From the NCBI GenBank assembly GCA_001953115.1, contig LSSL01001360.1:1-31227 (forward strand): 31,227 nt of DNA, given 5' to 3'. This document shows, piece after piece, positions 23,930-31,227 of the stretch; the first letter of the stretch is position 1; every line of letters starts with the position of its first letter. This stretch comes from Smittium mucronatum. Its lineage: Eukaryota > Kickxellomycota > Harpellomycetes > Harpellales > Legeriomycetaceae. A model generated the notes under the pieces. The model saw nothing but the letters and a program-made list of their open reading frames with translations, searched no databases and was not told where the DNA came from. The position numbers and the translations under genes are program-made.

Positions 23930-24450
23930 TTATTTTATTTTAGATCTATGACATCATTATATAGATTGAACTAGTGTGTACCTAATATAAGTATTTTTTT
24001 TGATATATCCAATACCAAAAAATCGTCTGGGAAGCTATGATCTACTATCTTGATTGTTATCATAGTTATAACCCCTAATTAATGCGTTATTACGATTACC
24101 GCCTGCAGTTATTATCACATGTGTTTCTATTTTATTCACCTCAAGCTCCATCTCAGACATACGCTGTTTTGGTATTACAGAAAATGCAACTCCAATATTT
24201 AATATTTCCCGATTTCTTTCTCAAAATACTGTTATCAAACCTCTGCAGCTGGTGGTTCCATTTTCATACAATTTTAGCTATACAATTTTTTTGTCTCCAC
24301 TCATCTACATAGCCTCTGCGGTTCTTTTCTTAGACTTAAAGATACTTGAAGTAGTTGTGATAAAATAAGATTCGCTTTGGAGTCAGAAAGGTTGTCACAT
24401 ATTGAGTACGGCGATGCATCTAAAGATAATTTTATCCTCATTGGGCGTCT
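23930..24450 (-). pseudogene. Protease (retropepsin) remnant
   Basis: On the minus strand IKIVDHSFPDDFLVLDISKK, then ILILGTHxFNLYNDVIDLK (about 24,050-23,945), is the C-terminal half of a retropepsin. The pattern is F-x-V-L-D, then I-L-G-x-x-W-F-x-x-Y-x-x-x-I-D. The expected Trp codon is a stop. Upstream, 24,450-24,310 holds SPYSICDNLSDSKANLILSQ and LLQVSLSLRKE, a pre-protease spacer type I associate with fungal Ty3/gypsy polyproteins, from memory. The catalytic D-T/S-G triplet was not found. It would process Gag-Pol. Confidence 0.65.
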
Positions 24451-24899
24451 TTCTTGTATTCTAGGGTGTTTGATACCTTAATTCGGCTCATATCTTTCTT
24501 TATCTACCATCCGTATTTTTTTGATAAGTTTATCTTTTATATAAGAAATAGATCCTTTCTTGGCAATAAACATTTCCCGTTTGAATAATCCATCATAAAA
24601 AACTTAAATACAGTTAGCGGATTTATTTTTCCAATAACTTTTGTCCTTTAATTCAGATAAATTTTATCTTAAGCAACAATTTTCATATCTGTCTCCATTT
24701 TTACCACATGGAGAAAATTTAAGATATGGTTAAATTTGCTGTCTTTCATTCGATCAAAATTTCTTTTTCTGGATGATCAGATTAAAACTGAGCTCTTTGA
24801 GCTTATTTATCAATATTTCCATAAAATATATAGGTTAAAATGAGTTTTTAGTTCAACCTGATCCCAGATTCCACTTTGGTCATCCTTTCCGATTTATCA

Positions 24900-25460
24900 T
24901 CTTTAGAAAATATTTTCATAGCAGATTCCCATGGTTTAGACTGTAAAGCAGTGATCCTATTATTTTTTTTTGAGTTAAATGATCTTATCAGAAATTTAAG
25001 CGTTTCAGCTTCAATAAATATTCCCGATGTCCGAATAATATTTTAAGATATCCGGTTATCTCAATCAAGTCTTTTTCTTCACAGATGTAATCGATAAATT
25101 CATTTCACGATTTTGATTCAATTTCCTCCTCCGTGGATATCCCAGCAAGGTTTATTTTTATTTTATCACATGTAATTTCCAAATTTTCTAATCTCTTATA
25201 CCACATTAGGATTCTCCCATCTAAAAAAATCTAGTTATTCCATATTTTGGGACTCAGTCATTTTGCACATGTTAATAAAAAATTATAAAATTTTAACCAT
25301 ATGACTGGGTCCTCATCACCCTTGCCTATATAAAATTTAGGCTATAAGATTTTTTTTGGCTCATAATGTATCTTTGCATACCTAATTGTATGTCTTAGTA
25401 TAATTTTGATGTATTCTGTAAAATCTTGTTTGATCTTAGTTATAGCTTAGATACGCGTGG
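24900..25460 (-). pseudogene. Gag capsid remnant
   Basis: On the minus strand YIGKGDEDPVIWLKFYNFLL (about 25,335-25,270), then ILMWYKRLENLE (from about 25,212), match the retrotransposon Gag pattern. That pattern is F-x-G with acidic residues and W-L-x-x-F, followed by the L-x-x-x-A-x-x-W-Y-x-x-L helix. INLAGISTEEEIES and FIDYICEEKDLIEI follow across shifts. No zinc knuckle was found between here and the protease. The stretch 25,461-25,968 between gag and the 5' LTR shows no protein motif and is probably leader. Confidence 0.7.
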
Positions 25461-25968
25461 TTAATATTTGGCAGAACTTAATATTTGAAGAAAATAAGAT
25501 TTAAGTCACTGTTAAACTCAATATTACAACTGAAAATATTAGCAGTATATCTTTATTCCAGAATAATAAAACTAATATAATATCCAAAAAATGTTATTTT
25601 TAATTAAAACCCTCATCTTTTTCAATTGAATTTTGATTTGAAGCGACTTTCACTTATAAAATTGTTCTTATATAATGTATTATATTAATAAAAATAGACA
25701 CCGTGATTAAAATATAAAATTTGTACGTAAAACAGACATCTTTAAAAACAAAAGCTATGCTAACAAGTGGTCCTCAATTATAGGTTTTATGTAATTTTAA
25801 TTTATTTTAGATTGAGTAAAATCAATAATAAACAATATCAGTGTGCCTATATGGTAAGTATATTTTATGAATAAAAATATTTGTATCAGAAAGTGAACTT
25901 CACTTTTTTATGTTTTTAAGTGCTAAAAAATGTACTTAAAGCTAATATTAATTATAGAATAATTTTTA

Positions 25969-26324
25969 TGTTGGTACTGAGTTCCACTGTTAGAAACAAA
26001 CTTGTTTGGTGTTTTTTATAATGTAGAATAGTTGATGGAGGACATTAAATTTAGGTCTTTCGGTCGCTGCATTTATTAAAAATATGGAAATATACTCTAA
26101 AAAAATCAATTTAAATCATAAAAGCAGAACGGGGATTCACTTTTTTGAAAATCCCATAAATTAAAAGATGTAAAATTGATGGCAGTTAATAAATTAAAGT
26201 TAACAGCTAATATCCAATCAGACAATTAAACAAAAAAAAATACGCGTAAAAATGTTGAATTATCATATTATCAACTATAAATCATAATTGGATAAATCAG
26301 AAACATTATCCATACATATAATAG
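25969..26324 (-). repeat. 5' LTR of the minus-strand element
   Basis: Partner of 20,752-21,104. The interior edge is uncertain. TGTTGG at 25,969 is shared by both copies, but the minus strand also reads TGGAACTCAGTACC just before TGTTAG at about 25,988. If that is the tRNA primer-binding site, the LTR would start about 19 bases further right. The outer edge is where the copies stop matching, after ATAATAG. The hairpin intact in the other copy has two mismatches here (26,132-26,155). Confidence 0.87.
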
Positions 26325-26780
26325 GTATGACTGGGAGTATAATGCTCCGTGTTGCTGATATCGGGTGACTCCAGTATACTTTTAGTAATTTTTTTCTTTT
26401 TCTTTCTATTGTTTGATTGACACCCTATTATTGGCTGTTATTTTATAATGCAAAAATATCGCAGAAGAAATTTTTTCACATACCATAATGGTAAAGTATC
26501 CAGTTAGATAGTTACAGGTCATGGGATCGATCCGCGTGGTAATAATGATAGGAAATCATGCGATTAATTATCTTAACTATTGGATAAGCCAGGAATTGTC
26601 CAAATGCACACGAATTTACAAATTGATATTTGTTGTATAAAAAATTGCAGGATTAAAAACCGGTATCAACAAATTATCCGATAAATTAAACAACTTAACT
26701 ATAATTAGTCAGCATAACTAAAAGAAAAGGAAGAAAGATAGTGTTGCATTCAGGAGCCAGAGAAAACCAGTGCCAAAAGA
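26325..26780 (+). other. Presumed U3 part of the 5' LTR, no gene
   Basis: The unique sequence begins where the neighbouring LTR ends. It holds a tRNA-like stretch (26,481-26,541), listed among the findings. No open frame of note. Confidence 0.4.
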
Positions 26781-26784
26781 AAAG

Positions 26785-26797
26785 TATATAAAGGGGG
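26785..26797 (+). promoter_or_regulatory. TATA box of the plus-strand element
   Basis: TATATAAAGGGGG at 26,785-26,797 lies about 515 bases before the gag ATG, where an LTR promoter is expected. The following sequence is A-rich leader-like. The role is inferred from position and consensus. Confidence 0.6.
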
Positions 26798-26929
26798 CCA
26801 AACGACGATAAATAATCCTCAAGACAAATTTTTCTTATTAATAGCTTTAAATCATTCATAAAAATAAACCTCCAAAAATTTAACTTCTTATTCTAAACTC
26901 AAAATGTGTGTATACCTAACAACTATAAT

Positions 26930-27250
26930 TAATCACCGCGCTCCCCCAATATATTCCGTGCCGCATTATTATGGAACCGAGGTACGATGGGAAATTTTGG
27001 CTCGGTTTTCACCAGGTTATCCGACATGGCTCTCCCACCTAGGCAAGAAAAACTCAGCTGTGTCTCTGGGCAAGTATTTTCAAATGCTCTCAATCTATCG
27101 CTTGGGTTGTCTACCTGAATCATCAAGTACGGGCTGCAGACTGGGCCGTGACTCAGATGACTGTGTGTCTGAAAATGGAGCTTGCTCGCCGTTTTTAAGT
27201 CGAATTTTGCAAAGGTTTGTAGACCTCTTGATGAAAGTGGTATTGTTTAA
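26930..27250. other. GC-richer island with overlapping open frames
   Basis: Composition is visibly close to balanced, unlike anything else in the window. A plus-strand frame is open 26904-27266 (120 codons, including GKYFQMLSIYRLGCLPE). A minus-strand frame is open from about 27,246 to 26,929 (about 106 codons, including CPETQLSFSCLGGRAMSDN). A third, plus-strand frame starts MEPRYDGKFWLGFH at 26,971 and has one stop before 27,195. I recognise none of them. In position the island is the U5 or untranslated leader of the plus-strand element. It could be leader RNA structure, the true gag N-terminus, or an inserted foreign fragment. Confidence 0.35.
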
Positions 27251-27310
27251 TCATAGTACAGCGTAATAGCTAATGAATAATCAGAAAACTGCCCGACAGT
27301 CAATGGAAAC

Positions 27311-28558
27311 ATGGAAAATAGTGAATCTGCTAACAACTCAACTGATACTTGTTATGATGTGTATGTTGTATATCTGTCCAACAGCCATGATGAAAAAGGT
27401 ACAGCTATACAAGAATATTCATAATTTAACAATACAGAAGTATTGCAGAGACACTCAGGAATTGAGGAAGTGATTAGAAGTCTTAAAAAACTATCTATAT
27501 CCGATCCGGAAAAGAAGGAGACCCCAATAGAGTGGGTCAAGCAACCTCTTCAGATATTATCAGGTCATTTGGATGAAGATGTGGAGAAATTAATGACTAC
27601 ATTCACCGCACATGTAAAATCAATGGGCATCGATTTGGAAAACTCAGAAATGATTTCATACTTCAAGGAATATCTCAAGGATGAGGCGCTAAGATTGGCT
27701 AAAACATTGGTAATAATATATCCACAATGGTCTGAGTTAGTCCAGAAGTTTTCAGAAAGGTTTTATGGGAAGGAAAATTTAGAGAAAGCCAAGAAAAAGT
27801 TAAGCAAGTTAGACTTGTATGCAGATTAAGTGCTGTTTGTGTTTGCTCGGTTGACCTCAATATTCTCAGCTATGAAGCTTACATATGAATTAGATATGGT
27901 AGATTAAATTCTTAAGAAATGTTCCATAGTGGATAGCAATAGAATTCTTGACAAAGATCTGTCAAGAGTAAATGAAGTAATGGATTACTTTATAATTGAA
28001 GAGGAAAGAAAGAAGAATTTTGGACTTCCTTACAATACCGATAATAAAGTTCAAAATAACACAGCTTTAAAGGAAAATATTTCCCGTAGAAATATCGACA
28101 GAAAAATAAAGGCACTCATAACTCCAGCAATTATGGGTTTAAATAATGTCAGGTGTTTCCGCTGTGGATTACTGGGGCAATATTCAAGAGACTGTACCGT
28201 TGGCAAAGATGATACAAAGAATATTAGTTCTTTGGAGACGTCACCATACCCTGGTAGTTCAATATCAAGAAAAATTTCATTTAGCACAGAAGTATCGGCA
28301 CCTGAGAACAAGAGGTTGTACCTCAGAAATACTTCCACACCAATAAGAAAACTGTTGAAAAAAAGCGCAAATGTTAACTTAGTAGAAATAAGAAAACATA
28401 TCAAAAATGAGAATGAAGTTACAGCAATAACTGGAAATGCGGGGATAAATGAAATTAATACAAAGTTTCAATATGACAGTGGAGCCGCTGTTAATTTAAC
28501 CTCAGAGCAAATGGACAATCATCTTAATCTCGAACCAGTAGAAGGAAAATTAAATTAA
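27311..28558 (+). pseudogene. Gag-protease polyprotein with three in-frame stops
   Basis: One frame runs from ATG 27,311 (MENSESANNSTDTCYD) to TAA 28,558, broken only by TAA at 27,422, 27,827 and 27,905. The capsid helices include EEVIRSLKKLSISD, ISYFKEYLKDEALRLA, and WSELVQKFSERFYG. A zinc knuckle at 28,154-28,195 reads CFRCGLLGQYSRDC. It fits C-x2-C-x4-H-x4-C with the His now Gln, so RNA binding would be impaired. The protease starts with FQYDSGAAVN (catalytic Asp at 28,475-28,477, DSGA for D-T/S-G-A). Gag would package element RNA. The start choice rests on continuity of the acidic N-terminus with the capsid frame. Confidence 0.87.
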
Positions 28559-28970
28559 TACCTATAAATAAAGTAGGGCAGTCCTCCAAATAGATTCCTA
28601 ATATAAAGATGAGATTTGAGAATTTTGAATGTACATCAGCGATGCACATAATAAATACCACAAAAGAGAATCTTTTACTCATGGTATTAGGACTTCTCGA
28701 TAAAATGGGTGCTGGAGTTTCAATAAGGGAGAATAAGATGACTATCAGAAGCTGTTAATGTTTGTACGAGATTCCTTTAGAATTAGAAACTAGAGAAATA
28801 AATAAAGAAAGTTAAGTACATAATGTAACCAAAAACATAATCACTGAAGATAACAGTAGGTTTGATGATTTTAAAAATCCAGAGTTGGACTTTGAAAAAG
28901 GTGATTAATTTAGTAGTTTTCTTAAAATTTTAAAAGCTCTTTAGCCGATAAGTTAGAAGTTTTACGGGGA
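28550..28970 (+). pseudogene. Protease C-terminal half and linker, frame-shifted
   Basis: Immediately after the gag-protease frame closes, a shifted frame continues: KLIPINKVGQSSK, a stop, PNIKMRFENFECTSAMHII, then LLLMVLGLLDKMGAGVSIRE (about 28,675-28,735). This is the flap and the I-L-G-x-x-x-L end of a retropepsin, so a frameshift near 28,550 splits the enzyme. Beyond 28,758 stops recur, and the linker toward RT (NPELDFEKGD at about 28,880-28,905) is only faintly readable. Confidence 0.7.
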
Positions 28971-28979
28971 GAAAAGGTT

Positions 28980-29729
28980 GAAGCCTGTGAAATCGAGCTA
29001 CTTTACGAAAAACCAATAAAGCTGAACCCCTAAAAATTGTAAAAAACCCTTCAAGATAAGATAATGGATCAGATTGAAGAAATGGAGACACAAGGTGTAA
29101 TCACTCCATCTAAAAGTACGTAAAGTTTCCCTATGGTCGTATTTCGCAAGAAAGATAGTAAGAGGAGGGTATGTGTGGATTATCGAAAGCTAAATTCAAT
29201 AACTAAAAAGGATTCATATCCTCTTCCAAATATTGAAGAACTTTTAAGAAAATTATCAAGCTCAGAATTCTTCACCACATTGGATGCTCTGTCTGGGTAT
29301 TGGAAGATACCCTTGGATAAAAACAGTCAGGAGCTCACTGAATTTTCCCCAGGTCCGGTATTAGGACTATTTGAATTAATTGTGATGCCATTCGGCTTGA
29401 CTAACGCACCATCTATATCCCAAAGAACCATGGAGCACATCCTCATTAAAAATTTATGTAAATGCGTTTTAATCCTTATTGTTGACATAATAGTCTTTAT
29501 TAAAAAATTGGAAGAGCACATAAGAGACCTAACAGCCGTCTTGGAAACTCTGTCAGAAGTAGGAATCAAATTGCACATAAACAAGTGTCATTTCGGTTAC
29601 CAGGTGGTAAAATACTTAGGGCACATTGTAAACTCAAAAGAAATATTACCAGATCCAGAAAAATTAGCTTTAGTGACCAAAGTACCCTTTCCAAAGTACC
29701 AATCAGCTATTAGGTCATTCCTGTTTTAG
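28980..29729 (+). pseudogene. Reverse transcriptase (YxDD replaced by LIVD)
   Basis: One frame reads ACEIELLYEKPIKLNP, two stops near 29,030 and 29,040, MDQIEEMETQGVITPSKST (from 29,064), one TAA, then an open stretch 29133-29729 of 198 codons. It holds VVFRKKDSKRRVCVDYRKLN (fingers), FFTTLDALSGYWKIP with the first catalytic Asp intact at 29,283-29,285, and VMPFGLTNAPS. The catalytic box at 29,475-29,486 reads LIVD instead of Y-x-D-D, so the second metal ligand is Val. KLHINKCHFGYQVVKYLGHI closes the palm. The rest of the domain is excellent, so loss of the box may be recent. RT would copy element RNA into DNA. Confidence 0.95.
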
Positions 29730-30255
29730 TAGGTTACTAAAGAAAGTTCATAGACAATTTCTCTTCTATAGCTAAACCTCTCACAGAACTATTAAAGAAA
29801 GAAAATGAATTCAAATGGGGAAAAAACAAGAGAATTCTTTCGATAATTTGAAAGCCAACCTTCTGACTGCGTCTCTGTTAAAACATCATGATTGGAGCAA
29901 AGATTTTGTATTGATAACAGATACTTCAACTAAGGGTCTTGGTGCAATACTCGCGCAAGGAATAGATGGACGGGATAAAGTAATTATTTATGCAAGCATA
30001 ACCTTGCTCCAGGCTAAAAGAAATTATTCGATAAAAAGTTTGGAAGGGCTAGCCGTCTAATGGGCCATTGAAACTACCATTATTATTTGTATGGTAGAAG
30101 ATTTGAAGTGGTGACAGGCCACATAGCATTAATATTTCTATTATAAAATAACTTAAACAAAGGAATACTGGGGCTTTGTGTTGTTAGGTTAAGTCATTAC
30201 AACTTTACTGTCAAAAATGAGGATGGAAAATAAAATTCTTTAGACTTCCTAAGTA
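29730..30255 (+). pseudogene. Connection and RNase H domain
   Basis: After a frameshift the connection reads KFIDNFSSIAKPLTELLKKE. A further shift leads into 29815-30060: WSKDFVLITDTSTKGLGAIL with the first catalytic Asp at 29,920-29,922 intact. SLEGLAV and a TAA at 30,058 follow, then WAIE. One more shift gives HYYLYGRRFEVVTGHIAL, and LSHYNFTVKNEDGK (about 30,190-30,228) is the terminal strand. This domain degrades the RNA of the RNA-DNA hybrid. At least two frameshifts and two stops break it, although catalytic residues that I can see are kept. Confidence 0.9.
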
Positions 30256-30590
30256 TATTTCCTTGGGAAACTATACCTGTAGATGTAGAAAAAGAAGTCA
30301 TGTATGCTAGTGCAGAGGAATATATGAGTCTTAAGGACAAAATAGTTGAAGCAGAAAACTTTTCACAGCTTGATGAGGGAAATTCTGAGCAGGTTGAATT
30401 GGCAAATAAATTTACCGTCTCCGGATAGGAAATTTTCTTGAAAAAGGGGAACCAACTAGCCAAATATGTTCCACCCTCAGAGCTTGAATCTGTAATAAGA
30501 AAACTTCACAATGAGCAGCATCAAAATGCATACAGTACTTTTAAAATTTTAACAAAACATTATTATATTCCAGGTGCATTTATTATGTAA
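30256..30590 (+). pseudogene. Integrase N-terminal spacer and HHCC finger, first half
   Basis: One frame reads FPWETIPVDVEKEVMYASAE, KIVEAENFSQLDEGN, FTVSG, a stop at 30,427, then FLKKGNQLAKYVPPSELES and KLHNEQHQNAY. It ends at TAA 30,588. The two His of the HHCC zinc finger are at 30,507-30,509 and 30,519-30,521 (H-x3-H). The two Cys lie 30 residues on, but in the next frame, so a single-base shift near 30,585 splits the finger. Confidence 0.88.
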
Positions 30591-31111
30591 AATATGTTGT
30601 AGAAAAGTGTGAACAGTGTCAGAGGAAAAACTATTCAAAAAGAAGCTCAGAGCCTTATCATGGGGTTAAAGCAGGTGGACCGTTCCAGAAATGGGGGATA
30701 GATGTTGCAGGCCCACTACCTCGGACTAAGACTTACAATAATAAATATATAATCTTGGAAATATATTACTTTTTAAGGTGGCCAGTGGCAGCCGCAGTAC
30801 CCGAAATAAATGCTAGTACCATTATTGCCTTAATATGTGAACAAATAATAGCAAACTTTGGGGTTCAGATAAAGTTGGTTAGTGACCCAGGTACACATCT
30901 TAGTAATTATACTATGGTTACGTTCAATAGGTATTTAGTTATAAATCATTACCCAGTCACTGCGTATAGACCCCAAGCGAATGGACAGATCGAGAGAACG
31001 ATCCAATTCTATAGGCAGGCATTAAGAAAAATATGCAACAATTATCAAGGAAACTGGGATTTATACATATGGAGAGCCCTATTAGCTCCTAGAGCATCAA
31101 TACATAGATAA
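30545..31111 (+). pseudogene. Integrase: Cys pair and catalytic core, triad intact
   Basis: A frame open from 30,545 to TAA 31,109. KCEQCQRK (Cys 30,608 and 30,617) completes the HHCC finger. The core has FQKWGIDVAGPLP with D1 at 30,701-30,703, KLVSDPGTHLSN with D2 at 30,884-30,886, and RPQANGQIERTIQFYRQALR with Glu at 30,992-30,994. D2 to Glu is exactly D-x35-E, and D1 to D2 is x60. The family's usual S-D-x-G-T has Pro at x. WDLYIWRALLAPRASIHR ends at a stop. The enzyme would insert element cDNA into the host genome. It has no start codon of its own because it belongs to pol. Confidence 0.93.
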
Positions 31112-31227
31112 ATTGAAAAATCTTCAGCTGAAATAGTTTACGGCCTGTCATTGCTTACTCCTGCAATTTGGGGAACTCGGAAAAGCTATTTGGAACTGAA
31201 CCCAGAGAATCTTTATGAGGAACGAAA
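31112..31227 (+). pseudogene. Integrase continuation, truncated by the window edge
   Basis: The same frame resumes straight after the TAA: IEKSSAEIVYGLSLLTP, then LELNPENLYEE to the last base. The P/S-A-E-x-V-Y-G box is standard after the Ty3/gypsy integrase core. The stop replaces what is usually a Ser or Thr codon. The GPY/F domain, purine tract and 3' LTR should follow beyond the window. Confidence 0.88.

Larger units (their letters stand above)
20752..26324 (-). mobile_element. Ty3/gypsy LTR retrotransposon, degenerate but nearly complete
   Basis: Two direct repeats of about 355 bases bound an interior of about 4.9 kb. On the minus strand the interior carries gag capsid, protease, RT, RNase H and integrase in Ty3/gypsy order (integrase last). 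The 5' LTR is the right-hand copy. A purine tract sits directly before the left (3') LTR. The domain frames carry many stops and shifts, so the element is dead. No target-site duplication was seen: CAACC flanks the left edge and GTATG the right. The LTR copies are about 81% identical, indicating an old insertion. Its sequence differs clearly from the element to its right, so it is a separate family. Confidence 0.92.
26340..31227 (+). mobile_element. Ty3/gypsy LTR retrotransposon, 3' end outside the window
   Basis: Plus-strand gag, protease, RT, RNase H and integrase in Ty3/gypsy order, all clearly readable and less decayed than the other two copies. The 5' LTR must lie between about 26,330 and 27,000, but it cannot be delimited because its partner is beyond 31,227. 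A TATA box is at 26,785. The element points away from its left neighbour, so their 5' ends face each other. Stops and single-base shifts interrupt nearly every domain. It represents a different family from the minus-strand element, since RT, integrase and gag sequences differ throughout. Confidence 0.93.

Noticed and set aside
24082..24312. Plus-strand 76-codon open frame inside the minus-strand element
   Set aside because: It is antisense to the gag-protease region of that element and has no motif of its own.
26929..27126. Minus-strand frame ending NNAARNILGERG, resembling the tail of TnpB/Fanzor nucleases (N-A-A-x-N-I-L)
   Set aside because: The Cys pairs of the zinc ribbon that precede this tail in the family are absent, no RuvC block is visible, and a plus-strand frame overlaps it. 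A short motif match alone is not enough.
28051..28404. Minus-strand 117-codon open frame
   Set aside because: It lies antisense to the gag zinc-knuckle region, which has clear protein motifs.
29327..29584. Minus-strand 85-codon open frame
   Set aside because: Antisense shadow of the reverse transcriptase palm.
30197..30463. Minus-strand 88-codon open frame
   Set aside because: Antisense to the RNase H-integrase spacer, which reads as family-typical pol on the plus strand.
1..31227. CRISPR array, bacterial operon or rRNA genes
   Set aside because: No spaced short repeats, no Shine-Dalgarno-led gene series and no rRNA words were seen. The tRNA and transposon types are eukaryotic.

Overview
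This is a eukaryotic, extremely AT-rich window dominated by decayed transposable elements. I find no intact protein-coding gene. The one clearly functional gene is an intronless elongator tRNA-Met near the left end (344-416), with a poly-T Pol III stop. The sequence alone does not name the organism. Very low GC, long gene-empty stretches, and Ty3/gypsy and Mutator-like relics fit a large-genome microsporidian or another AT-rich fungus-like parasite. That assignment is inference.

Layout, left to right. 1-12,300: AT-rich desert with the tRNA, simple repeats, and two faint protein-like patches (1,417-1,820, perhaps a transposase remnant; 5,331-5,624, unidentified). About 12,300-17,170: a very old plus-strand Ty3/gypsy relic. 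Its reverse transcriptase and RNase H are readable only as short frame-shifted blocks. 18,180-19,610: a broken minus-strand Mutator-like (MULE) transposase with a Cys/His N-terminal finger, DDE-type core and SWIM-like C-terminal finger. 20,752-26,324: a nearly full-length minus-strand Ty3/gypsy element. It has two LTRs, about 81% identical by hand count over 284 columns, and remnants of gag, protease, RT, RNase H and integrase in canonical order. About 26,340-31,227: a younger plus-strand Ty3/gypsy element, cut by the window edge before its 3' LTR. It has a TATA box, gag-protease, RT, RNase H and integrase.

The three retroelements are different lineages at different stages of decay. All three have lost the catalytic YxDD box of reverse transcriptase, each by a different change. 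The youngest keeps an apparently complete integrase D, D-x35-E triad and an RNase H aspartate, but stops and frameshifts interrupt its frames. None could move on its own protein. The two right-hand elements are divergent: their 5' ends face each other around 26,325. A GC-richer island of unknown origin (26,930-27,250) lies in the leader of the right-hand one.
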